A stretch of DNA of 64,000 nucleotides, taken from positions 2,108,001-2,172,000 of the forward strand of contig OY829369.1 of assembly GCA_963691775.1 (NCBI GenBank), read 5' to 3'. The notes under the pieces were generated by a model. It ran no database searches. It had not been told where the DNA came from and saw only the letters and a list, made by a program, of their open reading frames with translations. A program made the position numbers and the translations under genes. The stretch comes from JAZBPO01 sp963691775 (GTDB taxonomy: Bacteria > Pseudomonadota > Gammaproteobacteria > Pseudomonadales > Azotimanducaceae). Below, in pieces: positions 15,437-24,860 of the stretch. The first letter of the stretch is position 1; every line of letters starts with the position of its first letter.

Positions 15437-15736
15437 CTAGTGCGCGTCACCGCCCGCGGAGAAGGCGAATGCCACTTCCTGAGCACGCTCGAGCAGGGCA
15501 TCGAGCTTGATGCGCGCCTCAATGGAGAACCCGGCGCTCATGGCAAGCGGGCCAGTCGGCCCGAGCTGCTCGATGAAGATCATGATCAGGTCTTCCTCCA
15601 CCGTCGCCGCGGCAAGCGACGCGCGCACCGCCGAGAACCAGCGCGCGGAATCGGGGTCTCCATCAGCATCGAGCTGGTCCACGATGGCATCCGCCAACGG
15701 TAGCAACTGTGTGCGGACGGTCTCTATAGCGTCCAT
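15437..15736 (-). CDS. Small conserved hypothetical protein
   Basis: A 99-residue, acidic, helical protein from the ATG at 15736 (GGGAG upstream). It reads DAIETVRTQLLPLADAIVDQLD and later FIEQLGPTGPLA and IKLDALLERAQEVAFAFS. There is no signal peptide or recognised domain. The longer frame to 15826 has no ribosome site and unlikely sequence. It stands 89 bp downstream of the glycosyltransferase start, in the opposite flank of the same strand block. Confidence 0.6.
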   Translation of the reverse strand: MDAIETVRTQLLPLADAIVDQLDADGDPDSARWFSAVRASLAAATVEEDLIMIFIEQLGPTGPLAMSAGFSIEARIKLDALLERAQEVAFAFSAGGDAH

Positions 15737-16030
15737 CGGTAAGCTCCCGGGAAGGGTTCGCGGTGCGAAGACCTCGCGCCGGTGCGCCCGTGAAAGTGTC
15801 TCGCCCGCCTCGATGCCCGCAGGCAAGGTTCAAGTGCGGCGCGCCTGCGTAGATCGGGGTACGCCACCACGCTCTCTGATGCAGCTAACGTCCGATGCTC
15901 ACATCCTCGCCCTGACGCCCGGGCACGCGCCGCGCCCGCCCTCTTTTGCCGCGGCCGGGGCCGACGCCGAGGCCAAGGCCAAGGCCCCGCCGATCAAACG
16001 GAGCATGGGGGCGAGCGCAATCGGCGCAGC
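15737..16030. other. Intergenic, 294 bp, with a possible 35-codon minus-strand ORF
   Basis: Lies between mdh and the small hypothetical gene. On the minus strand 16006-15899 is an ATG-initiated reading frame of 35 codons starting MLRLIGGALALASAS, which resembles a signal peptide and contains hexameric GGCCTT/GGCCTC repeats. I see no clear ribosome site. No promoter or terminator is obvious; treat the small ORF as unproven. Confidence 0.3.
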
Positions 16031-17011
16031 TCAGGACGGCAGCAGATGTTCGACGGCGCTCATCTCTTCGATGAGCTCATCCTCGGTCGCCTTCATCCTG
16101 CCTAGGGAAAAGGAGTTCTGCTCGACGCCCTGAACGATCGCCCAATCACCGTTCTCGCAGACGACCGGGAACGAGTAGATAAGGCCCGCACGGATGCCGT
16201 AGCTGCCATCGGAGTAGACGCCCATGCTGACGATCTTGCCGTCGGAGCCAAGCGCCCAGTCATGCATGTGGTCGATCGCAGCGTTTGCCGCTGAAGCCGC
16301 CGAGGACGCACCGCGCGCCTCGATGATCGCGGCGCCACGCTGCTGCACGGTCGGAATGAAATCATTCTCGTACCAGCTCTGGTCGACCTGCTCGAGGGCT
16401 GCCTGGCCTTTGACGCTCGCGCGGTGGATGTCGGGGTACTGCGTTGCGGAGTGGTTTCCCCAGATGCACAGCCCTTCAACGTCCGTGACGTGGCCCCCGC
16501 ACTGATTTGCGAGCTGGGCAACCGCGCGATTGTGGTCAAGCCGCGTCATCGCCGTGAACTGACGCGCATCGAGATCTGGCGCGTTGCGCTGCGCAATCAG
16601 CGAATTGGTATTCGCCGGGTTACCGACAACAAGGATCTTCACGCCGCGAGAGGCGTGATCGTTGAGCGCCTTGCCCTGCACCGAGAAGATGGCTGCATTC
16701 GCCTCGATCAGGTCCTTGCGTTCCATGCCCTTGCTGCGCGGGCGCGATCCGACTAGCAGAGCGTAGTCCGCGTCCTTGAAGGCTACGTTGGCGTCGTCCG
16801 TAGGAACCAGGCCCTGAACAAGCGGAAACGCGCAGTCCTCAAGCTCCATGACGACGCCACGGAGGGCGTCCATCGCCGGGGTGATCTCCAGCAGTTGCAG
16901 AATCACGGGCTGGTCCTTGCCGAGCATCTCGCCGGACGCAATGCGGAAGAGCAGGGAGTAGCCGATCTGGCCAGCGGCTCCTGTGACGGCGACGCGCACG
17001 GGTTCCTTCAT
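16031..17011 (-). CDS. mdh: Malate dehydrogenase (NAD)
   Basis: A 326-residue TCA-cycle enzyme interconverting malate and oxaloacetate. The NAD loop GAAGQIGY is at 11-18, followed by the substrate-loop arginines in GSRPRSKGMERKDL, VVGNPANTN and the catalytic His in IWGNHSATQYP. Length and loop sequence are those of the longer dimeric type found in many proteobacteria, not the shorter E. coli type. The ATG at 17011 follows AAGGAACCCGCC; the frame extends upstream but without conserved sequence. A TACACT -10-like element lies at 17082-17087 on the minus strand. Confidence 0.95.
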   Translation of the reverse strand: MKEPVRVAVTGAAGQIGYSLLFRIASGEMLGKDQPVILQLLEITPAMDALRGVVMELEDCAFPLVQGLVPTDDANVAFKDADYALLVGSRPRSKGMERKDLIEANAAIFSVQGKALNDHASRGVKILVVGNPANTNSLIAQRNAPDLDARQFTAMTRLDHNRAVAQLANQCGGHVTDVEGLCIWGNHSATQYPDIHRASVKGQAALEQVDQSWYENDFIPTVQQRGAAIIEARGASSAASAANAAIDHMHDWALGSDGKIVSMGVYSDGSYGIRAGLIYSFPVVCENGDWAIVQGVEQNSFSLGRMKATEDELIEEMSAVEHLLPS

Positions 17012-17106
17012 GGCGGGTTCCTTATCGAGCGGGTTTAGGGTTCGCGCGGCGGTCCGGACGGCCGCCAAGCGCGGGTCGCGGAGTGTAGCAGAGCACTGCA
17101 AAGCCT

Positions 17107-17586
17107 CTAGGGGGCGTCGGGATGGCCTATCGGCTCACCGTACCAGGGCGCTCCCGCTCCGAACGTCGCAAGCGCCGTGCGCCGCGCGAACGCCGCCTCG
17201 AGCCAGGAGACGCAGGGCTGCGGGCGCTGCCCCGGTTCGAACCAGGCGGCGCCTGACCGCGTCGGCGGGATCGCACGCTCGAGATCTGCCGCAAAGAGCA
17301 AGTTGAGACCCGCACGGCCATCGCCGCTGTCGTAGGCAAGCGTCGCCACGGCACGACATCGCGCAGCCGGCACTGCGATGCCTGTTTCTTCCAGGCATTC
17401 ACGCAGCGCGGCCGCTCCGGGGTATTCGCCAGGCTCAAGATGCCCTCCGGGCGGCGCCCAGAAACCACTGGCCTCCTCCGTGCCCCTGCGCTCGAGCAAC
17501 AAATCGGCACCGCCTGCCTGCACGAGAAGATGTACGACGACCGTGAACTGTGAACGCATCGGCAGCTTTTCCCGGCTGGGGTTCAT
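17107..17586 (-). CDS. Nudix hydrolase
   Basis: A 159-residue protein with a perfect Nudix box from Gly48 to Ile70: G-x5-E-x7-RE-x2-EE-x-G-I, with the EE pair in ECLEETGI binding the metal. These enzymes cleave nucleoside diphosphates linked to another moiety. The flanking sequence FWAPPGGHLEPGE is the MutT/NTP-pyrophosphatase type, but the substrate cannot be told. The ATG at 17586 is used; a second ATG at 17559 (RSQFTVVVHLL) could be the real start and would remove nine residues. Confidence 0.88.
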   Translation of the reverse strand: MNPSREKLPMRSQFTVVVHLLVQAGGADLLLERRGTEEASGFWAPPGGHLEPGEYPGAAALRECLEETGIAVPAARCRAVATLAYDSGDGRAGLNLLFAADLERAIPPTRSGAAWFEPGQRPQPCVSWLEAAFARRTALATFGAGAPWYGEPIGHPDAP

Positions 17587-17691
17587 GCACCTGATTTGAA
17601 GTCAGCGTAGGCTCGGCCGACCCCAGCGGACGACCCCAGAGGCCTGCCCCTGTCCAGCGACTCCCTTGCGCGAAGAATAGAAGAAGCCTCT

Positions 17692-18390
17692 TTGAACGCG
17701 TGGCCTGCGCTGACACAGGTGCTCTTCGACGGCTGGATCGTGCGTTCCGCCCGTGGCTTCACTCGCCGGGCCAATTCCGTCACGCCGCTCGCGGAGGGCG
17801 GTCACCGATCACTTTCCGATCGCGTACGCTGGTGCGAGAACTACTACGCGCGCAGAGGCCTTGCGACGCTGTTCCGTCTTCCGAGCTGCTGCCAGGTGGA
17901 CGCGCTGAAAACGCTGCTCCTCACCCGCCGGTATACCACCGAAGACCCGACCCGGGTGCTCGTTGCTCCGATTGAGGCGGGCGAGGCGCCCGCCGCCGTG
18001 CGCTTCACCGATCGGGCGCACTGGCTTGGCATATACAGCCAGCTCACTGGGCAGCCGGAGAACGCCCGCACCCTCCACGATCTCGTTCTGCGCGGCATTC
18101 CCGGCGACAGCATCTTCGGCGTGGTCCAGGAGGGTGGGCGGTCTGTTGCCTGCGGTTTCGCCGTGGTGGAGGACGATCTCGTTGGACTTTTCGACATCGT
18201 CACGGCCCCGGACGCTCGGCGCCGGGGCTTCGGGCGTTTGCTGCTTACCGCGCTCCACGGGCGCGCCTATCTTTCCGGCGCACGCATTGCCTATCTCCAG
18301 ATGCGCGCAGATAACGCGCCGGCCGCTGCCCTCTACGCGGGCCTCGGCTACCGGGAGCACTACCGCTACGAGTACCTGAGGGCCCCCTGA
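17692..18390 (+). CDS. GNAT-family N-acetyltransferase
   Basis: A 232-residue protein with a C-terminal GNAT domain: VVEDDLVGLFDIVTAPDARRRGFGRLLL (acetyl-CoA loop, about 175-184) and APAAALYAGLGYREHYRYEY at the end. The acceptor is unknown. The only standard-class start is TTG at 17692. The open frame extends upstream to 17611 and reads LSSDSLARRIEEASLNAWPAL, which looks like a genuine N-terminus, so translation may begin earlier at a rare codon such as CTG 17650, which has AGAGG before it. It is convergent with nothing; 334 bp follow before gltB. Confidence 0.82.
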   Translation: MNAWPALTQVLFDGWIVRSARGFTRRANSVTPLAEGGHRSLSDRVRWCENYYARRGLATLFRLPSCCQVDALKTLLLTRRYTTEDPTRVLVAPIEAGEAPAAVRFTDRAHWLGIYSQLTGQPENARTLHDLVLRGIPGDSIFGVVQEGGRSVACGFAVVEDDLVGLFDIVTAPDARRRGFGRLLLTALHGRAYLSGARIAYLQMRADNAPAAALYAGLGYREHYRYEYLRAP

Positions 18391-18415
18391 AACGGGCGCG
18401 ACGGGCTGCGCGGGC

Positions 18416-18435
18416 TCAGTTGACTTATCAACTGA
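18416..18435. promoter_or_regulatory. Perfect palindrome overlapping the gltB -35 element
   Basis: TCAGTTGA and TCAACTGA are exact reverse complements separated by CTTA. The left arm includes the first bases of the -35 hexamer, so a dimeric regulator could bind here and control gltBD. It could also be a weak terminator of the GNAT gene, though there is no T run. Confidence 0.5.
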
Positions 18436-18447
18436 CATTGCTAAATT
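18420..18447 (+). promoter_or_regulatory. Predicted sigma-70 promoter of gltBD
   Basis: TTGACT (18420-18425), 16-bp spacer, TAAATT (18442-18447). The expected start is near 18454, giving a leader of about 270 nt to the gltB ATG. Confidence 0.5.
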
Positions 18448-18724
18448 CGCCGCCCGGTTGCACAGCAACCGCGGTTTCGTACCGCCCACTCTTCGGGTCG
18501 CTCGTATGTAAGCGCCACCCGACCTGGGTCAACACCGCGTCGTGAAGAGCGACGTCGGGTTCACCACGCAGTCGAGTACATCAGGGGCGATCTCGGGTCG
18601 GAGACCCGGGCAGGAAGTGCGCGCCACTGTCGGCGCTCCTGGCGCGGACCCTCACGGGACGGCCAAAGCTTGATCACCACTTCGCCCGCGGGCGGAACGG
18701 TTGACCGTAGGAATGGAGAAGCAG

Positions 18725-21700
18725 ATGCAACGGACCCTCGCAGAACAGCTGCGCCTCGGTCTTCCGGAGCGCGCGGGCCTCTACGATCCGGCCAACGAGA
18801 AGGATGCGTGCGGCGTCGGCTTCATCTGCGATATCAAAGGCCGGCCCTCTCGGAGCATCATCGACGACGCGCAGCGCATGAACTGCTGCATGATCCACCG
18901 CGGCGGCCAGGGCTACGAGGCGAACACGGGCGACGGCGCCGGCATTCTCACCGGCCTGCCCGACGCGTTTTTACGTGAGGTTGTACAGGCGTCGCTGAAC
19001 GTTGACCTGCCGGCTCAAGGCGCCTACGGGGCAGGCATTGTCTTTCTCCCGCGCGATGCGGCCGAGCAGGCCCGCTGCCGCGAAGTTCTCGCAGAGCGCA
19101 TTGCAGCGGAAGGCCAGGAACTGATCGGCTGGCGGCCGGTTCCGACCGATCCGGATGGCGCGGATCTCGGCAAAGCCGCTCGCGCTGCCATGCCGCATAT
19201 AGAGATGCTCATAATCGGCGCCGGCACCAACGCCGACGGCGAACGCCTGAGCGGCGACGACTTCGAACGCCGGCTGTACCTCATCCGCAAGAACGCGACG
19301 CATCTCATTCGCGGAGACGCTTCGTTCACGGAACGCAGCCTCTTCTACGTGTGCACGCTGTCGTCGAAGGTCATCGTCTACAAGGGCATGCTCACCCCGG
19401 AGCAGGTCTTCCCGTTCTACAGCGACCTACAGGACGATCGCTACGCGTCGCATCTTGCGATGGTGCACTCGCGCTTCTCCACGAACACCTTCCCGAGCTG
19501 GGATCGCGCGCAGCCGAACCGCTTCATGAGCCACAACGGCGAGATCAATACGCGCCTTGGCAACATCAACTGGATGAACGCACGGCAGGGCGTCATCGAG
19601 AGCGAGCTCTTCGGCGAGGACATAGAGAAGCTGTTCCCAATCGTCGAGCCCGACTGCTCTGACTCGGGCAGCTTCGACAACGTCCTCGAGTTCATGCTCA
19701 TGGGCGGTCTCACGCTGCAGGAATCGATCCTGACCATGATTCCCGAGGCCTGGCAGGCACATGGTCAGATGCCCCAGGAAAAGCGCGACTTCTACGAATA
19801 CCTGTCGACGATCATGGAGCCCTGGGACGGCCCGGCCTCCATCGCGTTCACGGACGGCCACTACATCGGCGCCGTGCTCGACCGGAACGGTCTGCGCCCG
19901 TCGCGCTACTACATCACCGACGACGACAAATGCATCATGGCATCCGAGGTCGGCACCGTGCCGGTCGATCCGGCGCGGGTGATCGAAAAGGGCCGGCTGC
20001 AGCCGGGCCGCGTGTTCCTGATCGACTTCGAACAGGGCCGCATGATCCCCGACGACGAAGTGAAGGGCGAGTATGCGCGCCAGTACCCCTTTGGCGAGTG
20101 GCTCGCCGAACAGCGTATCGACCTGCGCGAGCTCGACCCGAAGGGCAGAGCGCGCGGCCTCGACGCCGGCACGCTGCTGCCGCGCATGCAGGCCTTCGGC
20201 TACACCGTCGAAACCATGCAGTTCATGCTCAACCCGCTGGTCCGCGAACTGCGCGATCCGCTCGGCTCCATGGGCAACGACTCCGCGCTGGCCGTCCTCT
20301 CGGACAAACCGCGGATGCTCTACGACTACTTCAAGCAGCTCTTCGCACAGGTGACGAACCCCGCCATCGATTCGATTCGGGAAGAAGTGATCATGGCGCT
20401 GCAGTGCTATATCGGTCCGGAGGGTAATCTGCTCACGACCGAGCCGACGCACGCGCACCGTCTCTGGGTCCCGCATCCGGTGCTCACGAACGAGGAACTC
20501 GCTGCCCTCAAACACATCGACCATCGCGGCTGGACCTCGCGCGTCATCGACATCACTTTCGACAAGGGCGCAGGCGCCGAAGGCGTCACGGGCGCACTCG
20601 AGCGGGTCTGTGCAGAGGCGAGCGCGGCCATCGATGAGGGCGCTTCGCTGATCGTCCTGTCCGATCGCGGCATCAGCGCGGATCGCGTCCCGCTCGCGTC
20701 GCTGCTGGCCGTGGGTGCCGTGCACCACCATCTCGTCCGCGAGAACACGCGGACCAAGATCGGCATCGTGCTCGAGACCGGTGAGGCGCGCGAAGTGCAT
20801 CACCTGTGCACGCTCATCGGCTACGGCGTCGACGCCGTGAACCCCTATCTCGCCTTCGAAGCGCTCTGGCAGGCGCGCGCAGACGGCAAGTTCGACGACG
20901 TCGCGCACATCGAGAGCGACGCCGACGTCGTTGCCGCATACCGCAAGGGCACGGCAAAGGGCATCCTCAAGGTGATGGCCAAGATGGGCATCTCCACGCT
21001 CCAGTCCTACAAGGGCGCGCAGATCTTCGAGGCTGTGGGCCTCGCTCCGGAGGTTGTGGACCGCTGTTTCCGCGGCACCGCGTCTCGCGTGTCCGGCGCG
21101 GACTTCGGCGTGCTTGCTGAAGAGATGGAGCGCCGCCACGAGATCGGCTATCCGACGCGCGAGCAGGTGCGCCTGCCCGTGCTGCCGAATCCCGGCGAGT
21201 TCCACTGGCGTCGCGGTGGCGACCGCCACATGTGGGATCCGATCGCCGTCGCCGACCTTCAGGTCGCGGCGCGCGGGAACTCCGAAGATGCCTACTGGCG
21301 CTTCGCGAAGTACACGAACGAAGTCGCGACGCGCGAAGCGACGCTACGCGGCCTGCTCACCTTCCGCGCCGGCGCGAACGGCGGTCCGATCGAGCTCGAC
21401 GAGGTCGAATCGGAGGCGGAGATCGTCAAACGTTTCGCCACCGGCGCGATGAGCTACGGCTCCATCTCCAAGGAAGCGCACGAGACGCTGGCCGTCGCGA
21501 TGAACCGCCTCGGCGGCAAATCTAATACCGGCGAAGGCGGCGAGGATCCGGCGCGCTGGACGCCGGAGCCGAACGGCGATTCCAAGCGCAGCGCGATCAA
21601 GCAGGTCGCATCCGGCCGCTTCGGCGTGACGATCAACTACCTCACCAATGCGGATGAACTGCAGATCAAGATCATCCAGGGCGCGAAGCCCGGCGAGGGT

Positions 21701-23338
21701 GGAGAGCTGCCGGGACACAAGGTCGATGACATCATCGCCTCCGTGCGCCACTCGACCCCTGGCGTTGGCTTGATCAGTCCTCCGCCGCACCACGACATCT
21801 ATTCGATCGAGGACATGGCGCAGCTCATCCACGATCTGAAGAACGCGAACCCGGATGCGCGCATCAGCGTGAAACTGGGAGCGGAGATCGGCTGCGGCAC
21901 CGTTGCAGCGGGCGTGACGAAGGCGAAGGCAGACCACATCGTCATCGCCGGCCACGACGGCGGGACCGGCGCATCGCCGCTGACGTCGATCAAGCATGCC
22001 GGCCTGCCCTGGGAGCTCGGCGTCGCCGAGACCCATCACACGCTGGTGATGAACAACCTGCGCTCGCGCGTCGTGCTGCAGACCGACGGCCAACTAAAGA
22101 CCGGCCGCGACGTCGCCATCGCCGCGCTGCTGGGCGCTGAGGAGTTCGGGTTCGCGACCGCACCGCTCGTGGCGCTCGGCTGCATCATGATGCGTAAGTG
22201 CCACCTCAATACATGCCCGGTGGGCATCGCAACCCAGGACCCGGTGCTCCGTGACAAGTTCCGCGGTCAGCCCGAGCACGTTGTGAACTACTTCTTCATG
22301 CTCGCCAAGGACCTGCGGATGATCATGGCCGAGCTCGGCTTCCGCACCGTGGCCGAGATGGTCGGGCGCGCCGACGCGCTCGAGACCGATCTCGCAGTGG
22401 CGCACTGGAAGGCGAAGGGGCTCGATCTGTCGCCGATGCTGGAGCGCGCACCAGAACCGGAAGATTTCCTCGGCAGCTATGCGGTGCACGCTCAGGATCA
22501 TGGCCTCGAATTCGGCCTCGACAACGTGCTGATCCAGAAAGCCGAGCCCGCGCTTGCCAGAGGCGAGAAGGTGACGATCGAAATGCCCGTCGTGAACACG
22601 AACCGGGTTGTCGGCGGCACCCTTTCGCACACGATCGTGAAGCGTCGCGGCGCCGAGATGCTGCCGGACGACACGATCCATATCCGCCTCGAGGGCTCCG
22701 CCGGCCAGAGCCTCGGCGCCTGGCTCGCGAAGGGCGTGACGCTCGAAGTGGAAGGCGACGCCAACGACTTCGTGGGCAAGGGCCTGTCCGGCGGCCGCAT
22801 CGTTGTGTATCCGCCGAAGTGTTCGCCTTTCAAGGCGGAAGAGAACATCCTCGTCGGTAATGTCTGCCTTTACGGCGCGACGTCCGGAGAGGCCTACTTC
22901 CGTGGCGTGGCCGCCGAGCGCTTCTGCGTTCGGAATTCGGGGGCGCAAACCGTGGTAGAAGGGGTCGGCGATCACGGCCTTGAGTACATGACCGGTGGCC
23001 GCGCCGTGATCCTCGGACCAACGGGCCGCAATTTCGCCGCGGGCATGTCAGGAGGCATCGCATACGTCTGGGACCCGGACGGCGCATTCCCGGAGCACTG
23101 CAATCCGGAGATGGTCGACCTCGATCGCATCGAGACCGACGACGATGAGGCCGAGCTGCTGCGCCTCATCCGCAACCACGCCTCCTACACGGGTTCGTCG
23201 GTGGCGGAGCGCATCCTCGAGCGCTGGGCGGACGCCCGCGCAGAGTTCGTGAAGGTGATGCCGCGCGACTACAAGCGGGTGCTCGAAGAGCGCCGCGCTG
23301 CACGAACCGAAGACGCAGTGGCCGCACGGGCGAGCTGA
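18725..23338 (+). CDS. gltB: Glutamate synthase (NADPH) large subunit
   Basis: A 1537-residue alpha subunit of GOGAT, which makes glutamate from glutamine and 2-oxoglutarate. The class II amidotransferase begins at Cys29 (EKDACGVGF) after a removable propeptide of about 28 residues. Later come the FMN/TIM-barrel region (GAKPGEGGELPGHKV, AGHDGGTGASPL), the 3Fe-4S cysteines in MMRKCHLNTCPVGIA and the C-terminal beta-helix (GNVCLYGATSGEAYFRG). I prefer the ATG at 18725, which follows GGAGAAGCAG; the frame is open to a TTG at 18701. gltD follows after 55 bp. Confidence 0.97.
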   Translation: MQRTLAEQLRLGLPERAGLYDPANEKDACGVGFICDIKGRPSRSIIDDAQRMNCCMIHRGGQGYEANTGDGAGILTGLPDAFLREVVQASLNVDLPAQGAYGAGIVFLPRDAAEQARCREVLAERIAAEGQELIGWRPVPTDPDGADLGKAARAAMPHIEMLIIGAGTNADGERLSGDDFERRLYLIRKNATHLIRGDASFTERSLFYVCTLSSKVIVYKGMLTPEQVFPFYSDLQDDRYASHLAMVHSRFSTNTFPSWDRAQPNRFMSHNGEINTRLGNINWMNARQGVIESELFGEDIEKLFPIVEPDCSDSGSFDNVLEFMLMGGLTLQESILTMIPEAWQAHGQMPQEKRDFYEYLSTIMEPWDGPASIAFTDGHYIGAVLDRNGLRPSRYYITDDDKCIMASEVGTVPVDPARVIEKGRLQPGRVFLIDFEQGRMIPDDEVKGEYARQYPFGEWLAEQRIDLRELDPKGRARGLDAGTLLPRMQAFGYTVETMQFMLNPLVRELRDPLGSMGNDSALAVLSDKPRMLYDYFKQLFAQVTNPAIDSIREEVIMALQCYIGPEGNLLTTEPTHAHRLWVPHPVLTNEELAALKHIDHRGWTSRVIDITFDKGAGAEGVTGALERVCAEASAAIDEGASLIVLSDRGISADRVPLASLLAVGAVHHHLVRENTRTKIGIVLETGEAREVHHLCTLIGYGVDAVNPYLAFEALWQARADGKFDDVAHIESDADVVAAYRKGTAKGILKVMAKMGISTLQSYKGAQIFEAVGLAPEVVDRCFRGTASRVSGADFGVLAEEMERRHEIGYPTREQVRLPVLPNPGEFHWRRGGDRHMWDPIAVADLQVAARGNSEDAYWRFAKYTNEVATREATLRGLLTFRAGANGGPIELDEVESEAEIVKRFATGAMSYGSISKEAHETLAVAMNRLGGKSNTGEGGEDPARWTPEPNGDSKRSAIKQVASGRFGVTINYLTNADELQIKIIQGAKPGEGGELPGHKVDDIIASVRHSTPGVGLISPPPHHDIYSIEDMAQLIHDLKNANPDARISVKLGAEIGCGTVAAGVTKAKADHIVIAGHDGGTGASPLTSIKHAGLPWELGVAETHHTLVMNNLRSRVVLQTDGQLKTGRDVAIAALLGAEEFGFATAPLVALGCIMMRKCHLNTCPVGIATQDPVLRDKFRGQPEHVVNYFFMLAKDLRMIMAELGFRTVAEMVGRADALETDLAVAHWKAKGLDLSPMLERAPEPEDFLGSYAVHAQDHGLEFGLDNVLIQKAEPALARGEKVTIEMPVVNTNRVVGGTLSHTIVKRRGAEMLPDDTIHIRLEGSAGQSLGAWLAKGVTLEVEGDANDFVGKGLSGGRIVVYPPKCSPFKAEENILVGNVCLYGATSGEAYFRGVAAERFCVRNSGAQTVVEGVGDHGLEYMTGGRAVILGPTGRNFAAGMSGGIAYVWDPDGAFPEHCNPEMVDLDRIETDDDEAELLRLIRNHASYTGSSVAERILERWADARAEFVKVMPRDYKRVLEERRAARTEDAVAARAS

Positions 23339-23359
23339 GCAACGGGCAATTGCAGGTGC

Positions 23360-23373
23360 TGCCGCGTGCGGCA
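23360..23373 (+). other. Hairpin between gltB and gltD
   Basis: TGCCGC-GT-GCGGCA lies 22 bp after the gltB stop and 20 bp before the gltD start. Such intercistronic stems often protect the upstream message or adjust the ratio of subunits; no T tract follows, so it is not a clear terminator. Confidence 0.4.
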
Positions 23374-23393
23374 CCCGGACCAGGGAAAGAGAA

Positions 23394-24857
23394 ATGGGCA
23401 AGCCGACCGGATTCAAGGACTACGCGCGCGCAGCGGTGCCATACCGCGACGCCGCCGTACGTCTCGTCGACTACCAAGAGATCTTCACCGACCCAGCGGA
23501 AGCGCATCTGACGACCCAGGGTGCCCGCTGCATGGATTGCGGCGTACCGTTCTGCCAGTCGGAACCGCACGGATGTCCGGTTTACAACCTGATCCCGGAA
23601 TGGAACGACCTCGTCTACCGCGGGGAATGGCGCGAGGCGCTGGATCGACTGCACAGCACGAACAACTTCCCGGAGTTCACGGGTCGCGTTTGCCCTGCAC
23701 CCTGCGAAGGTGCCTGCGTCCTCGGTATCACTGATCCCGCCGTGACGATCAAGAACATCGAGAAGGCGATCATCGACAAGGGCTTCGCTGAGGGCTGGGT
23801 GACACCCCAGCCTCCCGCCGTACGCACCGGCCGGACGGTGGCGGTGATCGGATCGGGGCCGGCGGGCCTCGCTGCAGCCGCGCAGCTCAACAAGGCCGGC
23901 CATACGGTCACCGTCTATGAGCGCGCCGACCGCGTCGGCGGCCTGCTCATGTACGGGATACCAAACATGAAACTGGGCAAGGACGTTGTCGAGCGCCGCG
24001 TGGACCTGCTTCGCGCAGAGGGCGTCGAGTTCCTTACGGGCAAGACCGTCGCCGACGGCAGCGATGATTCCGTCGACGTACGAGCACTCGCGGACGCGCA
24101 TGATGCGGTGCTTTTCTGCACCGGCGCGACCCTACCCCGCGATCTGCCCATTCCCGGCCGCGACCTCGAAGGAATCCATTTCGCAATGGACTTCCTCACG
24201 GCGAACACGAAGAGCCTGCTCGACTCCGAGCACGCCGATGGCGCCTATATCTCTGCGAGGGGCAAGAAGGTCATCGTCATCGGAGGGGGTGACACGGGCA
24301 CCGACTGCATCGGCACGTCACTACGCCACGAGTGCGAATCGCTCGTGAACTTCGAAATCATGCCGACGCCGCCCGAGGGACGCGCCGACAACAACCCCTG
24401 GCCTGAATGGCCGCGCATTTTCCGCGTCGACTACGGGCACGAGGAAGCCGCCCTGCGCTTCGGCGACGATCCTCGCGTCTACAGGATCTCGGGCAAGGAA
24501 TTTCTCGACAACGGGAACGGTCACGTGAAGGGCATCCGTACGATCGAGGTCGAGTGGAAGGAGGGGCGGCCCGTCGAGGTAGAGGGCTCGGAGAAGGTCT
24601 GGGAAGCGGACCTCATCTTGCTTTCGATGGGCTTCCTGGGCCCGGAGCACGGCGTTTCCGATCCCATGGGCATCGCGTACGACGGACGTTCCAACTACGC
24701 CGCCGACTACGGTCGCTACGCAACCTCGCACCCGAAGATCTTCGCTGCGGGCGACTGCCGCCGTGGCCAGTCTCTGGTCGTACGCGCGATCAACGAGGGG
24801 CGCGAGGCGGCGCGCGAGGTTGATCGCGCGCTCATGGGGTCCACCGATCTGCCCTGA
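23394..24857 (+). CDS. gltD: Glutamate synthase small subunit
   Basis: A 487-residue beta subunit that takes electrons from NADPH through FAD and two 4Fe-4S clusters to GltB. The N-terminal cysteines are in RCMDCGVPFC (Cys46, 49, 54), Cys61 and VCPAPCEGAC. The FAD site is IGSGPAGLAAA and the NADPH site VIGGGDTGTDCIGT; RADNNPWPEWPRIFRV is a family hallmark. AGGGAAAGAG precedes the ATG. It ends 3 bp from the stop of the convergent damX gene, so transcripts of the two operons must overlap. Confidence 0.97.
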   Translation: MGKPTGFKDYARAAVPYRDAAVRLVDYQEIFTDPAEAHLTTQGARCMDCGVPFCQSEPHGCPVYNLIPEWNDLVYRGEWREALDRLHSTNNFPEFTGRVCPAPCEGACVLGITDPAVTIKNIEKAIIDKGFAEGWVTPQPPAVRTGRTVAVIGSGPAGLAAAAQLNKAGHTVTVYERADRVGGLLMYGIPNMKLGKDVVERRVDLLRAEGVEFLTGKTVADGSDDSVDVRALADAHDAVLFCTGATLPRDLPIPGRDLEGIHFAMDFLTANTKSLLDSEHADGAYISARGKKVIVIGGGDTGTDCIGTSLRHECESLVNFEIMPTPPEGRADNNPWPEWPRIFRVDYGHEEAALRFGDDPRVYRISGKEFLDNGNGHVKGIRTIEVEWKEGRPVEVEGSEKVWEADLILLSMGFLGPEHGVSDPMGIAYDGRSNYAADYGRYATSHPKIFAAGDCRRGQSLVVRAINEGREAAREVDRALMGSTDLP

Positions 24858-24860
24858 CTC

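Larger units (their letters stand above)
18391..18724. other. Intergenic region and long leader of gltBD, 334 bp
   Basis: Holds the promoter and palindrome listed below and then about 270 bases of untranslated leader. Within the leader CGGGTC-GGA-GACCCG (18594-18608) can form a short hairpin. No ORF with a credible start is seen. A leader this long may carry post-transcriptional control, but I recognise no known riboswitch. Confidence 0.5.

Noticed and set aside
18809..21229. Long open frames on the minus strand opposite gltB
   Set aside because: They are high-GC shadows of gltB, whose conserved motifs are continuous on the plus strand.
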